Shown here one piece after another: positions 6,657-12,107 of a DNA stretch of 26,923 bases. The position numbers were made by a program, and so were the translations under genes. The stretch spans positions 1-26,923 of IMG/VR virus record IMGVR_UViG_3300040807_000248. One strand, written 5' to 3'. Origin of the DNA: a virus. The notes below the pieces were generated by a model. The model searched no databases, was not told where the DNA came from, and saw only the letters and a program-made list of their open reading frames with translations. Every line of letters starts with the position of its first letter. Position 1 is the first letter of the stretch.

Positions 6657-7266
6657 CACGCTTTTTGTGAAGCGCATCTAACAGTAGCTGGCGCGTGCGT
6701 ACTCGCCAGCCAATGTGTTCATAAAACTCTGCGTATGAAGGCCAGAATTTTGCAGACTCAGATACACGCTTGATTGCACGTTGTACAATGTCTGCTGGGT
6801 AATTTGATAACTGCATTGCTAGGCTTCTCATGCGTAGTGAGTGGTCTTCTGGTGTCTCGCCTGTAGGTTTGACCACCAGCGTTGCTAACAATTCAAGCTG
6901 GCTCTCGATGGCCTCCACCGACAACGGGGTCATCGAAGCCAGCACAGCTTTGATTGCTTGCTCTACTTGCTCAACTGAATCTGCTTCTATCTTGAAACCA
7001 GAAACAAGAATGTGAGTGCCGTAGTCTGTAAACCTAGTGCGTGATATTTCATTGACTGTGTAACCTAGTATTGATTCGACCGAAGTAACTAGACTTCTGT
7101 CCACTTTGGCTGGGTCGCCTATCTCTAACAATCGAGCCACCGATTGTTTTCGCTGTTCCGAACTTAACTGAATTTCGTATCCAGTTTCGGTAGGCTTTCT
7201 CGATGTCGATGAATGTTGTGCCTTTTGATTGATGGTGGTCACGGAACTGATTGGCTTCAAAGTCAT
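6640..7266 (-). CDS. Putative helicase loader (P-like replication protein)
   Basis: The ATG ending at 7266 has GAGG nine bases upstream, giving 208 residues. The C-terminal half has EDHSLRMRSLAMQLSNYPAD, IVQRAIKRV, KFWPSYAEFYE and a basic tail (VRTRQLLLDALHKKR). The YPAD...W/FWPS.AE...R..LL.AL pattern is one I associate with phage proteins acting as helicase loaders or replisome organisers. Its first 218 bases overlap, in another frame, the end of the O-like gene. The residue 1-70 segment is low in recognisable motifs, as expected for overprinted sequence. Loading of host DnaB is inferred. Confidence 0.5.
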   Translation of the reverse strand: MTLKPISSVTTINQKAQHSSTSRKPTETGYEIQLSSEQRKQSVARLLEIGDPAKVDRSLVTSVESILGYTVNEISRTRFTDYGTHILVSGFKIEADSVEQVEQAIKAVLASMTPLSVEAIESQLELLATLVVKPTGETPEDHSLRMRSLAMQLSNYPADIVQRAIKRVSESAKFWPSYAEFYEHIGWRVRTRQLLLDALHKKRVDITA

Positions 7267-7684
7267 GGTCAAATTCCTCTTTCATAATTGTATCTATAGA
7301 AAAGCGAAGGTCATCAGACGGCATCCACTCATCTGGAACTTGTTTGCGCCTAACAACTTTATTGTTATTACTGGTTATTGATAGGTTAGTGTCGCTCTCT
7401 GCAACAGTGGTGTCGCACTGTGCGACAGTCGGGAATACAGTATAGAGTGTTGAACGTCTGCTGTTACCACGTTCTCTAACCACAAGACCGTGTTCCTCTA
7501 GCCAGTTTAGTTTTCTAGCTACAGTTGCTTTGTTCATTTGTGTGCGGTCAGCAAGACGTTCGAGGCTAGGCCAGCACTGGCCTGTCTCCTCGTTGGCGTG
7601 GTCTGCTAGTACAACTAACAACCACTTGGCATAGCAATCAGGTATATCAGCTTTGATTGCCCTCGCCATCAGTAGAAATGACAT
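7049..7684 (-). CDS. Replication initiator-like protein (O-like) with N-terminal winged helix
   Basis: GGAGAAC sits four bases before the ATG. The 211-residue protein has an N-terminal DNA-binding domain: KWLLVVLADHANEETGQCWP, then LERLADRTQMNKATVARKL and LEEHGLVVRE, a wing and RRSTLYTV. After a low-complexity linker containing TVAQCDT-TVAESDT, the C-terminus has DEWMPSDDLRFSI, NQFRDHHQSKG and AYRNWIRNS, a pattern common at the ends of phage replication proteins. The linker DNA contains tandem iterons followed by AT-rich sequence, as in lambda O, so the gene probably carries its own origin. It partly overlaps both neighbours. Confidence 0.65.
   Translation of the reverse strand: MSFLLMARAIKADIPDCYAKWLLVVLADHANEETGQCWPSLERLADRTQMNKATVARKLNWLEEHGLVVRERGNSRRSTLYTVFPTVAQCDTTVAESDTNLSITSNNNKVVRRKQVPDEWMPSDDLRFSIDTIMKEEFDHDFEANQFRDHHQSKGTTFIDIEKAYRNWIRNSVKFGTAKTIGGSIVRDRRPSQSGQKSSYFGRINTRLHSQ
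7351..7387. other. AT-rich stretch next to the iterons (candidate unwinding region)
   Basis: About three quarters of these 37 bases are A or T, and they directly abut the two iterons at 7388-7429. In lambda ori an AT-rich segment follows the iterons and is where strands open. The same function is inferred here. Confidence 0.4.
7388..7429 (-). repeat. Two tandem 21-bp iterons inside the initiator gene (candidate origin)
   Basis: Positions 7429-7409 and 7408-7388 read, on the minus strand, as adjacent 21-bp units agreeing at 17 positions. Each holds a dyad: GTCGCACAGTGCGAC (perfect apart from its centre) and GTTGCAGAGAGCGAC. They encode the heptapeptides TVAQCDT and TVAESDT. The period of 21 bp puts both on the same helix face. 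Confidence 0.55.
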
Positions 7685-8009
7685 TGCAGTTCTCCTTTAG
7701 TAATGGTGCAATATGTTTTTCAAACACATCTGCATCAAACATTATAATAGTTTTTGGTTCACCTGTCCTACGTTTATAGATTAAAGCGTCACGCATTACA
7801 GTGAATGGGTTGGGAAAGCCAGACTTGTCACGGTACTTTACTTCCGTTACCAGTCTATGTCCTCCGATTTGCCAGACGATATCGCCTGAATACTCTCCTC
7901 CCAGCGACCCTGAGAGAGGTTGCCTTTTGGCTTTGAACCCCAGTTTTTGTAACCACTCTGTGATTTTTCGCTCGTGATAGTTTCCTTTGTTGCGACTCTT
8001 TGAAGCCAC
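7647..8009 (-). CDS. PD-(D/E)XK nuclease, Holliday-junction-resolvase-like
   Basis: The 120-residue protein (GTG ending at 8009; a TTG one codon earlier is possible) has an N-terminal SRNKGNYHERKITEWLQKLG, then RQPLSGSLGGEYSGDI with the catalytic Asp, and about a dozen residues later TEVKYR with the Glu and Lys of the PD-(D/E)XK core. The RxPxSG...GDI...EVK arrangement is that of Hjc-like resolvases. It could resolve recombination or replication junctions. A GGAGGG sequence precedes the start. Its end overlaps the initiator gene by 38 bases. Confidence 0.65.
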   Translation of the reverse strand: MASKSRNKGNYHERKITEWLQKLGFKAKRQPLSGSLGGEYSGDIVWQIGGHRLVTEVKYRDKSGFPNPFTVMRDALIYKRRTGEPKTIIMFDADVFEKHIAPLLKENCNVISTDGEGNQS

Positions 8010-8182
8010 CAATCCCTCCCTCTTTCCATGCAGTCAAGGCATATTATGTGGTAAGTTGCTGGTTCTATAGATGCAAGGATACAGCTAAACCATAGTTTTG
8101 TTTGGTCACATGAGTCACAAAGGGCTGGCTTGCCTACTTTATCGTTGAGTTTTTTTCTTATGGATTTTGATTTGTAAGCCAA
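7847..8182 (-). CDS. Small zinc-ribbon-like protein, unknown
   Basis: This 111-residue frame starts at a TTG (8182) without a clear SD. It has a basic N-terminus, a CDSC at 22-25 and a CLDC at 48-51, forming a probable four-cysteine zinc site. The first 57 codons are not shared with the nuclease gene, but the last 166 bases overlap the nuclease in another frame and look unstructured. Without it the zinc-knuckle stretch (8009-8140) would be unexplained. The true 3' extent and the start are uncertain. Confidence 0.4.
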   Translation of the reverse strand: MAYKSKSIRKKLNDKVGKPALCDSCDQTKLWFSCILASIEPATYHIICLDCMERGRDWWLQRVATKETITSEKSQSGYKNWGSKPKGNLSQGRWEESIQAISSGKSEDIDW

Positions 8183-8393
8183 GAGCGTCTAACCAACAGC
8201 TAAATAAGAAACCAGATGGCACTCGTTTGTACTGTTCCCATTTGTGAATTAAAGATTTGGCGCACCCGATACGATGCGCCAGTTCTTCTTGTGATATCTT
8301 CTGCCTCTCTCTATGAGACACCAGTTCATTAATGATTGCCTGATATGTATCAGTCACTGGCGTTTCGTTTTTGTAGTGCTGAAAGTTTTTCAA
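8139..8393 (-). CDS. XRE-family transcriptional regulator
   Basis: The product (84 residues from TTG at 8393, or about 72 from a GTG near 8357) contains YQAIINELVSHRERQKIS, QEELAHRIGCAKSLIHKWE and QYKRVPSG. This is a complete XRE-type helix-turn-helix, with the recognition helix around CAKSLIHKWE. It is followed by LFSCWLDALGLQIKI, a usual end for such small regulators. It is the second of two adjacent small DNA-binding genes, so they may form a regulatory pair or act on the same operators. Neither possible start has a clear SD; coupling to the upstream gene is likely. Confidence 0.7.
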   Translation of the reverse strand: MKNFQHYKNETPVTDTYQAIINELVSHRERQKISQEELAHRIGCAKSLIHKWEQYKRVPSGFLFSCWLDALGLQIKIHKKKTQR

Positions 8394-8553
8394 TAGCTTG
8401 CTCTACTCTGTTAGCAGTGCTATGCCTTAGTTCTGAACCCAGCTTTGCTCGATAGAAAGTTGAGTCAGGTACACCAGCATAAACGAAAGCCCTCTTGAGA
8501 TTTACGTTTGCATCTGTAGATTTTTTGATGAGTGTGTCCATGTATGTAAGCAT
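8350..8553 (-). CDS. Small Cro/CI-like DNA-binding protein
   Basis: The 67-residue product contains NVNLKRAFVYAGVPDSTFYR then AKLGSELRHSTANRVEQAIEKL. This looks like a helix-turn-helix (AFVYAGVPDSTFYRAKLG) followed by a helix, as in small phage repressors. The first ATG ends at 8553; others are the ATG at 8541 and a GTG at 8559. No SD precedes any of them. The promoter at 8560-8588 would place the transcript start close to 8553, so the mRNA could be leaderless. The same promoter carries a copy of the ACTGC-N5-TGCAG operator, pointing to autoregulation. Confidence 0.6.
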   Translation of the reverse strand: MLTYMDTLIKKSTDANVNLKRAFVYAGVPDSTFYRAKLGSELRHSTANRVEQAIEKLSALQKRNASD

Positions 8554-8559
8554 GAACAC

Positions 8560-8588
8560 ATCATCTGCAAACGCGCAGTTATTGTCAA
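8560..8588 (-). promoter_or_regulatory. Sigma70-like promoter with operator for the regulator genes
   Basis: Minus strand: TTGACA (8588-8583), 17-bp spacer, GATGAT (8565-8560). ACTGCGCGTTTGCAG (8579-8565) lies in the spacer, the same place as the operator in the 6628-6656 promoter. It lies at the end of the preceding gene and directly before the Cro-like gene. Confidence 0.55.
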
Positions 8589-8911
8589 GCCTCCTCTTGT
8601 ATATAAAATTCTTTAGCCCACATAACTAATTGATTTCGCCCGCTTTTTCCTCTGCGTTTGCGTTCATCTACAATTACAAAACCTTTTTCTTTTAGCTGTT
8701 TGTATCTTGCAGTGACAGAACTGTAGCCATGATGGGGTAAAATATTTAGAACGTCATCTGATATGCAACCGTCTTTGCCAAAAGTTTTGATGGCGGATAA
8801 GACTATGCGTTCCATTGCGTTGACATCTAGCTGGTCTGCCGCTTCGTGACTTGTTGAGGGGTCACTCGCTCTGACCAGCTTGTATGCTGGTGTGTCGAAT
8901 AAATCATTCAT
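8585..8911 (-). CDS. Winged-helix DNA-binding protein, conserved phage family
   Basis: The ATG ending at 8911 has GGAGG nine bases upstream and overlaps the preceding gene by 8 bases. The 108-residue product reads LVRASDPSTSHEAADQLD, then MERIVLSAIKTFGKDGCISD, VLNILPHHGYSSVTARYKQL, KEKGFVIVDERKRRGKSGR. The ASDP-TSH-AA start with GCISD and SSVTARYKxLxEKG is a recurring winged-helix protein of phage early regions. It probably binds DNA; the target is unknown. Its end holds the -35 of the next promoter. Confidence 0.65.
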   Translation of the reverse strand: MNDLFDTPAYKLVRASDPSTSHEAADQLDVNAMERIVLSAIKTFGKDGCISDDVLNILPHHGYSSVTARYKQLKEKGFVIVDERKRRGKSGRNQLVMWAKEFYIQEEA

Positions 8912-9086
8912 TATTCCATTCCTCCACTTCAAAAATAGTTTCGTCCATTTCATCATAAAGAGGGTCTGATATTATCTGCTGAACGTATTCTTGATTTCTG
9001 TAATTTTGTATTGCTTGTTCTCGATTATTGGCCTCAATAATATAATGTGTGTATGATATATAGGATGTTGTTACTCGCCATTTCAT
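8904..9086 (-). CDS. Small acidic protein, unknown (60 aa)
   Basis: AGGAGAAC lies before the ATG ending at 9086, and that ATG overlaps the upstream stop (ATGA). The product MKWRVTTSYISYTHYIIEAN, then NREQAIQNYRN and an acidic C-terminus (DEMDETIFEVEEWNNE), has the beta-strand/helix pattern of small phage proteins in which a sensory-type strand precedes EAxxREQAI. No function is assigned. Confidence 0.6.
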   Translation of the reverse strand: MKWRVTTSYISYTHYIIEANNREQAIQNYRNQEYVQQIISDPLYDEMDETIFEVEEWNNE

Positions 9087-9379
9087 GTCTGTTCTCCTTT
9101 TATGCGAATGGTATGTGGTATAACTTCCCAAGTTTCTAATTCTAAAGCTACTTCAAGCACATCTTCTGTAGATAGAGAATCTTCTACCCACAATTCTTGA
9201 TAGATTGTTTTATTAATTAAAACTTTGATGTCGCTCGAACCGCACCAACAGAAGCCACCTGAATCTTCTGTTGGGTGGTTCAGTGCATTGTATGATTCAT
9301 ATTGCTTGCCACAATCCCAGCACTCATACACTTCGTCATAAAGTTTATTGCCATCAAATTTAGTACGGTACTTCGTCAT
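9083..9379 (-). CDS. Small zinc-binding-like protein, unknown (98 aa)
   Basis: GGAG stands seven bases before the ATG ending at 9379. Four cysteines in a zinc-ribbon-like layout (Cys20-x2-Cys23 and Cys44-x-Cys46) sit in VYECWDCGKQYES and GGFCWCGSSD. They are followed by an acidic region (ELWVEDSLSTEDVLEVALEL). The spacing suggests a structural zinc site. No family is recognised. It overlaps both neighbours in an early operon of small genes. Confidence 0.6.
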   Translation of the reverse strand: MTKYRTKFDGNKLYDEVYECWDCGKQYESYNALNHPTEDSGGFCWCGSSDIKVLINKTIYQELWVEDSLSTEDVLEVALELETWEVIPHTIRIKGEQT

Positions 9380-9566
9380 TGATTTTCTCCATAGGATTTG
9401 CTTCTTCCCAAGCGTCAACAGCACGCTTGAGGAACTTTTCCTTATTGAATCTTGGGTTAGTTTTGGCTAGTCGGTCAGCCATTTCTACTATCTGTGAAGG
9501 CCACCCCATAAGTGGGGCAACCTCATCAGCTAGATATTCAAAGTGTCTTTGTTGCATGAGTGACAT
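9360..9566 (-). CDS. Small conserved phage protein, unknown (68 aa)
   Basis: GGAGAAC precedes the ATG ending at 9566, which overlaps the previous stop (TAATG). The product is helical: RHFEYLADEVAPLMGWPSQI, VEMADRLAKTNPRFNKEKFL and RAVDAWEEANP. The LAxxNPRFxxxxFLxxA pattern recurs in small proteins of phage early regions. I know no function for it. Confidence 0.6.
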   Translation of the reverse strand: MSLMQQRHFEYLADEVAPLMGWPSQIVEMADRLAKTNPRFNKEKFLKRAVDAWEEANPMEKINDEVPY

Positions 9567-9781
9567 TACTTGTTCTCCACAATAGTAGGTTTAGAGTATG
9601 TTTTGTTATCACCAGCATCAGTTGCAAGTACCTCGTGATAAGTATCTTCAATGCCCTTGAGATAGTCACGAGCCATGTTTGCTTTGTGTCTAAACTCTGA
9701 TTTGCTGGCATCTAAATGACCGCACATAATAGTAAGACTGCGATTGATAGATGATAGGTGTGTGATAAATGAGTAAGACAT
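9566..9781 (-). CDS. Small helical protein, unknown (71 aa)
   Basis: AAGGAGAAC precedes the ATG ending at 9781. The product is polar and mostly helical (FITHLSSINRSLTIMCGHLD, SEFRHKANMARDYLKGIEDT). No domain is recognised. It opens a run of tightly overlapping small genes that starts after the strong hairpin at 9818-9848, so its expression may be set apart from that of the DUF932 gene upstream. Confidence 0.55.
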   Translation of the reverse strand: MSYSFITHLSSINRSLTIMCGHLDASKSEFRHKANMARDYLKGIEDTYHEVLATDAGDNKTYSKPTIVENK

Positions 9782-9817
9782 TGTGTTCTCCTTGTATTGT
9801 GATTGACAGGATGGAAT

Positions 9818-9848
9818 CTGCCACCCTCACCCACGGCAGGGGTGGCAG
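9818..9848 (-). other. Strong hairpin between early genes (no T-run)
   Basis: CTGCCACCC (9818-9826) and GGGTGGCAG (9840-9848) form a perfect 9-bp GC-rich stem with a 13-nt loop. A small palindrome TCCAG-A-CTGGA (9850-9860) lies beside it. No T-run follows on either strand, so it is more likely an RNA processing, stability or attenuation element than a simple terminator. Confidence 0.6.
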
Positions 9849-9860
9849 TTCCAGACTGGA

Positions 9861-10733
9861 TTATACAACTTCCCAGTTTGATTTCTTGAATACTTTGGAT
9901 AGCTGATTCTCGCGTAACCTGCGTGTGTTAGCAGGTGAGCGTGACTCGTTGGTGTGTGTAGCCCAGTATGTACAAGCGTTGTACAATGCCCACTTGTTCA
10001 TGCCGAGAGTGCGTGAGTCTGCGTTCCAACAGCACATCAACTGGTCAAGCTGACGCTCATTCCATTTGAATGTGGATGTTTTGTTTTGGATGCGGCACAT
10101 TGTGTGTTTAAAGAATTGCTCTGCCATTTCATCGCTGACATGAGTACTCATCCATGCTTTGTACTGGTCTTTGGTATTGAAGAAAGCGTCCAATCCATTT
10201 TGTATCTTGCCGGCAGAGCCTTCGATGTTGACATTGGTGGTGTGCTTTGCCCATGTGTTAGCCAGTGTATCAGAGTGTGTGCATCCGTTGAGACACCATA
10301 GGCGCAAGCCTCTGGCTTGCTGTTGAAACGCCCATGAACCGTCATAAGAATTATAGAACAGGACTTGGAAGCGTATTGTATCACCGACCTCTGGCTCAAC
10401 AACCAAGTCATTGAAGTCGATAGTGCCTCGTAACTTTGCACCATTGTCAAACAGTTCTATTTTGTAATCATAATCTTTTGATATGCCAGATTGTCTGACT
10501 GCATCAAAGACTGAGTTGACTACATCGTCATGGTGTATTGCTTTGTATTTAGAACCATGAACACCAAGCACTTGATTGGTATCTGTGCGTACTAATGCTC
10601 GTGCCATGTTAGGCGGCACTTCGATTTCGTTTGCACCTGTAATTGTAGGTGATGCCCACAAGTCATAGGTATCTACTGGAAATGCCCAAGCATTTACAGT
10701 TTCTAGTTCTTGAATTGTTGTCATGTCGTTCAT
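9861..10733 (-). CDS. DUF932 family protein
   Basis: The 290-residue protein has ALVRTDTNQVLGVHGSKYKA, IHHDDVVNSVFDAV, RFQVLFYNSYDGSWAFQQ and LRLWCLNGC. These are the landmarks of the DUF932 phage/plasmid family: repeat of R.D....LG.V...Y..., a dimerisation-like middle, and the RL.C.NG motif. Its biochemical role is not established. AAGGAGAACTACA precedes the ATG, the usual leader of this operon. It is the largest gene of the first leftward transcript and probably expressed early. A strong hairpin follows its stop. Confidence 0.75.
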   Translation of the reverse strand: MNDMTTIQELETVNAWAFPVDTYDLWASPTITGANEIEVPPNMARALVRTDTNQVLGVHGSKYKAIHHDDVVNSVFDAVRQSGISKDYDYKIELFDNGAKLRGTIDFNDLVVEPEVGDTIRFQVLFYNSYDGSWAFQQQARGLRLWCLNGCTHSDTLANTWAKHTTNVNIEGSAGKIQNGLDAFFNTKDQYKAWMSTHVSDEMAEQFFKHTMCRIQNKTSTFKWNERQLDQLMCCWNADSRTLGMNKWALYNACTYWATHTNESRSPANTRRLRENQLSKVFKKSNWEVV

Positions 10734-10756
10734 TGTAGTTCTCCTTTCTTGAACGG

Positions 10757-11002
10757 TTATTTTACTGTGTCTTCCGTTTTACAAAAGCACATTATAAAAT
10801 GGACGACCTTTCTCCCATACCAAATACGCATATATTTGCCTTGAGAAAATCCATAAATCTTAAAGTTAGATGGGCGTTTATACTTCTTCCATACCAACAA
10901 GGTGTAACCAAACGATGTAATAGTACCTTCGCCAAGTTCTTTCCAAGGTCTAGGCCAATCATCTGGTATGTTAATGTTTAGTTTCTTTTTCTTCTTTGCC
11001 AT
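10757..11002 (-). CDS. Small basic protein, unknown (81 aa)
   Basis: The ATG ending at 11002 has GGAG seven bases upstream. The protein starts MAKKKKKLNINIPDDW and is basic and aromatic (YTLLVWKKYKRPSNFKIYGF, GKYMRIWYGRKVVHF). Such charge suggests nucleic-acid or membrane-surface contact, but no family is recognised. It is the second gene after the leftward promoter at 11216-11244. Confidence 0.55.
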   Translation of the reverse strand: MAKKKKKLNINIPDDWPRPWKELGEGTITSFGYTLLVWKKYKRPSNFKIYGFSQGKYMRIWYGRKVVHFIMCFCKTEDTVK

Positions 11003-11006
11003 CTGA

Positions 11007-11189
11007 TTACTCCGCCATGCTGTGCATAATAAAGCCAATGAATGTTGCACCGATACCGAATACAATCAGCATCATTTGCAACATAAATTCTTCGTTAGTC
11101 ATTGGCGCATAGGTTTCATCTACTGCCATTGATGCCAGTAGCACTGCTGATATGCCACCATAGATAAATGTTTTAGCGATTACTTTCAT
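11007..11189 (-). CDS. Small two-transmembrane protein (60 aa), first gene of the leftward unit
   Basis: AAGGAGAAC precedes the ATG ending at 11189. Two hydrophobic helices are visible: KTFIYGGISAVLLASMAV and FMLQMMLIVFGIGATFIGFI, joined by an acidic loop (DETYAPMTNEE). It would sit in the inner membrane. As the first gene after an operator-bearing promoter it would be made very early, which suits a host-takeover or exclusion role, though this is only inference. Confidence 0.6.
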   Translation of the reverse strand: MKVIAKTFIYGGISAVLLASMAVDETYAPMTNEEFMLQMMLIVFGIGATFIGFIMHSMAE

Positions 11190-11201
11190 TGTGTTCTCCT
11201 T

Positions 11202-11244
11202 TACTGCATCTATGCAGTATATAATGTTTAGTTGCTGTGTGCAA
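11202..11244 (-). promoter_or_regulatory. Leftward early promoter with palindromic operator
   Basis: Minus strand: TTGCAC (11244-11239), 17-bp spacer, TATACT (11221-11216). The near-perfect palindrome TACTGCATAGATGCAGTA (11219-11202, 8-bp arms) overlaps the -10 and start region. A short inverted repeat GTTGC-N5-GCAAC lies at 11231-11245. The -35 is weak and may need an activator. Confidence 0.6.
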
Positions 11245-11336
11245 CCATAGACTTTTTTTCTCAAGTCATGTTTGATTTGTTGGCGGCTGGCAAACACTCA
11301 GCCGTGATGTGTCCCCCCTTTCGGGCGGATGAGAAA

Positions 11337-11372
11337 AACAAAAGAAAAGCCCCGATGCCGAAGCATCGAGGC
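11337..11372 (-). terminator. Rho-independent terminator with TTCG loop
   Basis: Minus strand: GCCTCGATGC (11372-11363), loop TTCG, GCATCGGGGC (11358-11349), ten pairs with one G.T. It is followed by TTTTCTTTTG. It lies 13 bases after the stop of the gene ending at 11386 and upstream of the leftward promoter, so it isolates that gene from the next operon. Confidence 0.8.
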
Positions 11373-11385
11373 TCGTTGTTGGGGG

Positions 11386-11781
11386 TTATGCGTATTTGCT
11401 GAGGATGTCTGCTGTCTTGTCAGCTACTTGCTGTGACTTGTTATGCTCATCAGGAAACAACTGCTGTGACGCTTGTGTGAAGTATGTCACCATCTCGTCA
11501 TTGAAATCTACTTGCTTCTGAAGCCACTCGATATCGTTCTCGTTCTTCAACAGTGCATCATTGTCAATCTGTTCACCGTTGCGAGCTTTCTCAACGATTT
11601 CTTCTTGCATTGCAACAATCTCTGCAATCCGAAGTTCTTTCTGATTCGAGTTCCAGTTAATATCTTTCACAAACTTTGTAAGATAATATTGAATTGATGA
11701 TTTGTGTGTTCTGTCAGTGATTGTATGAATACGCATCATGTCCTGAACGAAGCCGTTAGTTGTGTTTTTCTTGCTAGTCAT
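11386..11781 (-). CDS. Helical protein, unknown (131 aa), first leftward gene at the hub
   Basis: AAAGGAGAAC precedes the ATG ending at 11781. The product has a Thr/Asn-rich start (MTSKKNTTNGFVQDMMRIH) and a largely helical body (RIAEIVAMQEEIVEKARNGE, NENDIEWLQKQVDFNDEMV) ending ADKTADILSKYA. No family is recognised. It forms a one-gene unit with its own leader (one arm of the inverted duplication) and its own terminator, so it may be a regulator or early effector. This is inference from arrangement. Confidence 0.6.
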   Translation of the reverse strand: MTSKKNTTNGFVQDMMRIHTITDRTHKSSIQYYLTKFVKDINWNSNQKELRIAEIVAMQEEIVEKARNGEQIDNDALLKNENDIEWLQKQVDFNDEMVTYFTQASQQLFPDEHNKSQQVADKTADILSKYA

Positions 11782-11801
11782 GTTAGTTCTCCTTTGTTGA
11801 C

Positions 11802-11821
11802 GGTGAGGAACTGCCCTCACC
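11802..11821 (-). other. Leader hairpin in the left arm
   Basis: GGTGAGG and CCTCACC form a 7-bp stem around a 6-nt loop, about 20 bases before the ATG at 11781. The right arm offers a comparable but not identical stem (TGAGGA with TCCTCA, near 12034-12057). No T-run follows either one. Confidence 0.5.
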
Positions 11822-11878
11822 TTATGCCCCCCACTGAAATCACCATCCGAGGGGACTGTCAAACAGCTTCACGAACGT

Positions 11879-11914
11879 GGCTATGCCTCGCCCAGCGAGG
11901 CTCAATCAAATAGC
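11879..11914. other. Composite hairpin in the centre of the inverted duplication
   Basis: An inner stem GCCTCGC-CCA-GCGAGGC (11886-11902) is nested in an outer stem TGGCTAT (11879-11885) with ATAGCCA, separated on one side by about eight unpaired bases. Fourteen perfect pairs in so short a stretch suggest a folded RNA or a protein-binding cruciform. It is not a tRNA. Confidence 0.5.
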
Positions 11915-12107
11915 CATACTCGCATCGATGAACAGAAAAGAACGGGGCTAGGTATCTACCTGCGAGGATGTCTCTACCAGACGGAAGCAGTTTGACTGTC
12001 ACAGCGGATTGTGATTCAGATGAGGGGGTTTGGTGAGGAAAGCAGAGCCTCTCCTCAACAAAGGTGACTGACTAGCAGAAAAACATAACTGACGGTGGAG
12101 AGAAGAC

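Larger units (their letters stand above)
11791..12064. repeat. Diverged inverted duplication: paired outward-reading leaders
   Basis: Minus 11870-11791 and plus 11984-12064 align almost end to end (80 and 81 nt). Shared blocks, in order, are GAAGC(T/A)GTTTGAC(A/T)GTC, CGGAT(G/T)GTGATT, a G5-G6 run, GGTGAGG with a CCTC partner, and TCAACAAAGG. In the first 33 positions 27 agree. Both arms place GCGAGG at the same distance from the centre, near CATCGATG (11923-11930). The left arm ends in the SD of the gene starting at 11781. Confidence 0.65.

Noticed and set aside
6257-6670. 137-codon plus-strand frame opposite the exonuclease gene
   Set aside because: The minus-strand frame has catalytic motifs and an SD; the plus-strand frame has neither.
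11231-11245. GTTGC-N5-GCAAC near the leftward promoter as a fifth copy of the GTYGC dyad
   Set aside because: It has GCAAC with a different centre and only half of the conserved GTGCGAC side, so it is kept as a simple short inverted repeat.
11879-11914. tRNA-like fold in the intergenic hub
   Set aside because: Two nested stems only; no anticodon or T-arm sequence, no acceptor end.
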